From NCBI GenBank assembly GCA_002361655.1, contig DETM01000020.1, positions 20,345-27,537 of the forward strand: a DNA stretch of 7,193 bases. Reading direction: 5' to 3'. This document shows, one piece after another, positions 5,403 to 7,193 of this stretch (position 1 is its first letter; the number at the start of each line of letters is the position of its first letter). A model generated the notes under the pieces. It had not been told where the DNA came from. It was given only the letters and a program-made list of their open reading frames with translations, and did not search any database. Source of the stretch: Prevotella sp. UBA3288 (GTDB taxonomy: Bacteria > Bacteroidota > Bacteroidia > Bacteroidales > Bacteroidaceae). Both the position numbers and the translations under genes were made by a program.

Positions 5403-6434
5403 ATGATAAGGTTTCTCATACAAAAGGAATTCCTGCAGATTCGCCGCAACCCGTTCCTTCCCAAACTGATTATCATGTTTCCCATCATGATCATGTGCGT
5501 CATGCCGTGGGTGATGAGCATGGAGGTGAAAAACATTGTGGTTGATGTGGTCGACGTCGACCACACCGTCGAGTCGCAACGGCTCATCCAGCAGATCGCC
5601 GCCAGCAAATACTTCATCTTTGGCGGACAGAAGGCCACCTACGCCGAGGCCATAAAGGACATTGAGAATGGACATGCCGACATCATCCTCGAGATGCGCG
5701 ACGGTCAATATCTCATTGCTGCCAATGCCGTCAATGGCACCAAGGGCTCGATGGGCTCGGCCTACCTAAGCCAGATTTTAAGTGAAGAGTTAAGAGTGAC
5801 TCTTCACTCTTCACTTGTATTGTACAACAAAGGCCAGAACTACAAACTCTACATGATTCCCGCCCTGCTGGCCATCGTGATGATGCTGATGACGGGATTC
5901 CTGCCCACGCTCAACATCGTGGGCGAAAAGGAGTCGGGCACCATCGAGCAGATTAACGTCACGCCCGTGTCGAAGTGGGCATTCATCCTCTCCAAACTCA
6001 TCCCCTACTGGCTCATCGCCCTCTTCGTGGTCACCGTCTGCCTCATACTAACCTGGCTCGTCTATGGACTCACCCCCGCCGGACCGCTGTGGCTCGTCTA
6101 CGTGCTCGCCATGCTGCTGGCGCTATTCTTCTCGTCGTTCGGACTCATCATCTCCAACTACAGCGACACCATGCAGCAGGCCATGTTCGTCATGTGGTTC
6201 TTCATCGTCTGTATCATGCTGCTCAGCGGACTCTTCACCCCTACCCGATCCATGCCCCACTGGGCCTACCTGACAACATATGTCAACCCCATGCACTATT
6301 TCATCGACGCCATCCGCACCGTCTTCATCCGTGGTGGTGGTCTCGGCGACGTGGCCCATCAAGTGCTGGCCCTCTCTACCATCGGACTCGTCATGTCCAC
6401 CTGGGCTGTTTTGAGTTACAAGAAGAACAACTGA
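5403..6434 (+). CDS. ABC-2 family exporter permease 2 (YbhR-like)
   Basis: This 343-residue inner-membrane protein is a paralogue of the preceding permease and its probable heterodimer partner. It opens with MIRFLIQKEFLQIRRNPFLP, then TM1 (about 21-40). A periplasmic domain follows (VDVVDVDHTVESQRLIQQIAASKYF). TM2 starts near residue 151 (MIPALLAIVMML), followed by the cytoplasmic loop GEKESGTIEQINVTPVSKW (from 174), three further helices, and NPMHYFIDAIRTVFIRG before the last helix. The chain ends in a short basic tail, SYKKNN. Start 5403 directly follows the ATCGTAA repeat and gives a normal N-terminus. Residues 127-138 are encoded by a near-perfect palindromic element. No clear intrinsic terminator follows the stop; a relic of an exonuclease gene on the other strand begins six bases later. 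Confidence 0.92.
   Translation: MIRFLIQKEFLQIRRNPFLPKLIIMFPIMIMCVMPWVMSMEVKNIVVDVVDVDHTVESQRLIQQIAASKYFIFGGQKATYAEAIKDIENGHADIILEMRDGQYLIAANAVNGTKGSMGSAYLSQILSEELRVTLHSSLVLYNKGQNYKLYMIPALLAIVMMLMTGFLPTLNIVGEKESGTIEQINVTPVSKWAFILSKLIPYWLIALFVVTVCLILTWLVYGLTPAGPLWLVYVLAMLLALFFSSFGLIISNYSDTMQQAMFVMWFFIVCIMLLSGLFTPTRSMPHWAYLTTYVNPMHYFIDAIRTVFIRGGGLGDVAHQVLALSTIGLVMSTWAVLSYKKNN
5780..5816. repeat. Complete palindromic GAAGAGTGAAG element in permease 2
   Basis: Arms 5780-5796 and 5800-5816 are each 17 bases, complementary at 16 positions, with a TGA loop (5797-5799). The element encodes SEELRVTLHSSL (residues 127-138) just before LYN and TM2. Both orientations seen separately in the channel gene (KSEE.. 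and SLFTLHS..) occur here back to back. This suggests the palindrome is the full form of the element. Confidence 0.9.
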
Positions 6435-6439
6435 CTAAC

Positions 6440-6532
6440 ATCGGCTATCTGCCCATTACGCACCGTGACCGGCCCCACGAAGCACACACTCGACGGATGC
6501 TGATTGGCCGTATCAATGTCAATAGCGATAAA
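6440..6532 (-). pseudogene. Relic of a DnaQ-like 3'-5' exonuclease, N-terminal part only
   Basis: Reading the minus strand from 6532 to 6440 gives 31 codons beginning FIAIDIDTANQHPSSVC and continuing FVGPVTVRNGQIAD. This matches, from memory, the start of Bacteroidetes exonuclease-domain proteins (pattern FIAIDFETAN..SSVC.VG.V.VR.G.I.D), which contain the Exo I motif DxE. Here the motif reads D-I-D, so the catalytic glutamate is replaced. An in-frame TGA (6533-6535) lies immediately upstream. Reading one frame over, the preceding codons would give ESD, as if a single T had been lost from the run at 6530-6532. Homology stops after IAD, next to the permease 2 stop, and the rest of the gene is missing. 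It is a dead fragment facing the operon. Confidence 0.65.
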
Positions 6533-6580
6533 TCAGATTCCTGCTTTTCCTACCAGAAATACGGAAAATGAATACAAGTC

Positions 6581-6612
6581 TTTGGTGATTTCAGAATTTA
6601 TCCTTAACTTTG
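6581..6612 (+). promoter_or_regulatory. Strong Bacteroidetes-type promoter
   Basis: TTTG (6581-6584), exactly 20 bases, then TAACTTTG (6605-6612) fits the -33/-7 promoter consensus of this phylum. Transcription would begin near 6618, about 24 bases before the ATG at 6642. It is the best-formed promoter in the window, yet only a 25-codon frame follows. Confidence 0.65.
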
Positions 6613-6641
6613 CGCCACATTATTTCCCTAAAACGAAAAAC

Positions 6642-6719
6642 ATGACTTGTATGCAGACACCTTCCCCTTACCCCGTAAGGTCGAGAGGCTTTGACCTAAG
6701 CATCAACGAAGAGTGTTAA
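6642..6719 (+). CDS. Orphan 25-codon reading frame behind a strong promoter
   Basis: The frame begins MTCMQTPSPYPV and ends RSRGFDLSINEEC, then TAA. I do not recognise it. An A-rich stretch (AAAACGAAAAAC) before the ATG is a suitable Bacteroidetes ribosome-binding region, and the promoter at 6581-6612 is well placed. The frame is open further upstream to 6504, but that extension crosses the promoter and I do not use it. It could be a leader peptide, a small protein, or the beginning of a gene cut off by insertion of the AT-rich segment to the right. There is no membrane segment. The hairpins at 6666-6697 lie within it. Confidence 0.3.
   Translation: MTCMQTPSPYPVRSRGFDLSINEEC
6666..6697 (+). 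other. Two mutually exclusive hairpins within the small frame
   Basis: CCTTAC (6666-6671) pairs with GTAAGG (6675-6680) around CCC. AGGTC (6678-6682) pairs with GACCT (6693-6697). Both helices use bases 6678-6680, so only one can form at a time. This is an attenuator-like layout, but no T-run follows on this strand and no downstream plus-strand gene is visible, so a regulatory role is conjecture. Confidence 0.35.
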
Positions 6720-6739
6720 TCTATCCGTGCTCCCAAATT

Positions 6740-6767
6740 AAAAAAAGAGTCCACTATAAGTGAACTC
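6740..6767 (-). terminator. Intrinsic terminator for the minus-strand genes
   Basis: Read on the minus strand, GAGTTCAC, loop TTATA, then GTGGACTC form an 8-bp stem with one U-G wobble, followed directly by seven T (the A-run 6740-6746 on the plus strand). It lies about 23 bases beyond the stop of the 77-residue gene and is a classic terminator for it. Confidence 0.85.
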
Positions 6768-6790
6768 TCAATACCCCAGTTTTACGTAGA

Positions 6791-7024
6791 TTATCCAATC
6801 TTTTCACAATTGAAATATCCACTGTTCATGTTTTGAACATTCACTTCTATACCGTACTTGTTCAAAAACAACTGTGCCAGCATTGGTCGTTCACGTGAGA
6901 CTCCGATTGGAGGTATAGGTGAAACCGTACTTGTCTCGATGAACATACCTTTTTCAAGGCGTTGTCTTTTGTCTTTACATGCAGCATTGCCGCTGTTCTT
7001 TACTACAATTCTCCAAAGTGCCAT
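6791..7024 (-). CDS. Small protein of 77 residues, possible DUF6140-like
   Basis: The protein starts MALWRIVVKNSGNAACKDKR and ends MNSGYFNCEKIG. Its plan is a beta-strand opening (WRIVVKNS), a middle RLEKGMFIETST, a segment MLAQLFLNKYGIEV and a closing strand SGYFNCEKI. From memory this plan resembles a family of about 70-residue Bacteroidales proteins of unknown function (V-K-N-S start, LEKGM, F..KYGI, final beta strand), possibly the one named DUF6140; I could not verify this. There is no signal peptide or membrane helix. It lies 18 bases after the upstream minus-strand gene, probably in one transcript, and ends before a good terminator. Base composition is AT-rich compared with the efflux operon. 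The clear terminator and compact protein pattern support a real gene. Confidence 0.7.
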   Translation of the reverse strand: MALWRIVVKNSGNAACKDKRQRLEKGMFIETSTVSPIPPIGVSRERPMLAQLFLNKYGIEVNVQNMNSGYFNCEKIG

Positions 7025-7042
7025 GATTTATATAATTAGCAG

Positions 7043-7193
7043 TTAAACTTTAATATTTGATTTAGCCAAAAGGCGTTTGTTCACTTGTTGTAACCTACGG
7101 AATCTTCCAAAATTCTCAAACTGATAGGCTTCTCTCCATTGAATGATATCAAATAAATCTACAAGTCCATTCACTACTGTCCGGTTAAATTTC
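7043..7193 (-). CDS. C-terminal 49 residues of an unrecognised protein (partial)
   Basis: The minus strand is open from the window edge to TAA at 7045-7043. The fragment begins KFNRTVVNGLVDLFDIIQWR and continues EAYQFENFGRFRRLQQVNKR, ending LLAKSNIKV. It is helical in appearance, basic toward the end and without a membrane segment. I do not recognise the family. The next gene starts 18 bases after this stop, so the two are likely co-transcribed from a promoter beyond the window. Composition is AT-rich like its neighbour. Confidence 0.6.
   Translation of the reverse strand, partial: KFNRTVVNGLVDLFDIIQWREAYQFENFGRFRRLQQVNKRLLAKSNIKV

Noticed and set aside
5238..5708. Minus-strand open frames across the permease junction
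   Set aside because: They are antisense to two clear membrane proteins, and the His/Asp-rich translations are typical of reverse-complemented hydrophobic codons.
6504..6719. 71-codon plus-strand frame starting at 6504
   Set aside because: Its first part is antisense to the exonuclease relic and crosses the promoter at 6581-6612. Only the part from 6642 is plausible.
6642..6740. 25-codon frame as the start of a radical-SAM gene (ends INEEC; removing one T would read on as CNL)
   Set aside because: Correcting the frame does not produce the further cysteines of the CxxxCxxC motif, so the resemblance is too thin.
6823..6842. TGTTCA / TGAACA inverted repeat as an operator
   Set aside because: It is six bases per arm and lies inside the coding sequence of the 77-residue gene, so chance is likely.

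Overview
The window looks like a Bacteroidales chromosome, most likely Prevotella/Segatella-like. Promoter candidates carry the Bacteroidetes -7 box TAnnTTTG, ribosome-binding regions are A-rich rather than strong Shine-Dalgarno sites, and the secretion signals and protein families fit. Short repeats of the types GAAGAGTGAAGAG, CAACTCTCAAC and ATCGTAA recur throughout. The genus is an inference from style, not from a marker gene.

Layout. Positions 1-162 hold the 3' end of an alpha/beta-hydrolase gene, followed by a long hairpin (184-225) and a structured leader region. Positions 394-6434 are a single plus-strand operon of five genes for a tripartite ABC-2-type exporter: a TolC-family outer-membrane channel, a lipoprotein HlyD-family periplasmic adaptor, a tandem (two-in-one) ABC ATPase, and two paralogous ABC-2 permeases. 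The cytoplasmic-membrane pump (ATPase plus a permease heterodimer) would pass substrate to the adaptor and the channel. Adaptor, fused ATPase and two permeases have the same order as E. coli ybhG-ybhF-ybhS-ybhR, with the channel gene added in front. The substrate cannot be read from sequence.

After the operon the character of the DNA changes. There is a 31-codon minus-strand relic of a DnaQ-like exonuclease (6440-6532), a well-formed promoter feeding an orphan 25-codon reading frame with mutually exclusive hairpins (6581-6719), and a minus-strand terminator (6740-6767). An AT-rich minus-strand pair follows: a 77-residue small protein, and the C-terminal 49 residues of another protein that runs off the window. 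This looks like the edge of an accessory or mobile segment.

The most unusual feature is that all five operon genes contain, in frame, short low-complexity or palindromic repeats, and two intergenic gaps contain a third repeat type. The insertions sit where a protein should tolerate them: the linker between the two ATPase domains, the adaptor coiled coil, the periplasmic loop of both permeases at the equivalent place, and a variable part of the channel. This resembles a family of dispersed palindromic elements that colonise coding sequence.
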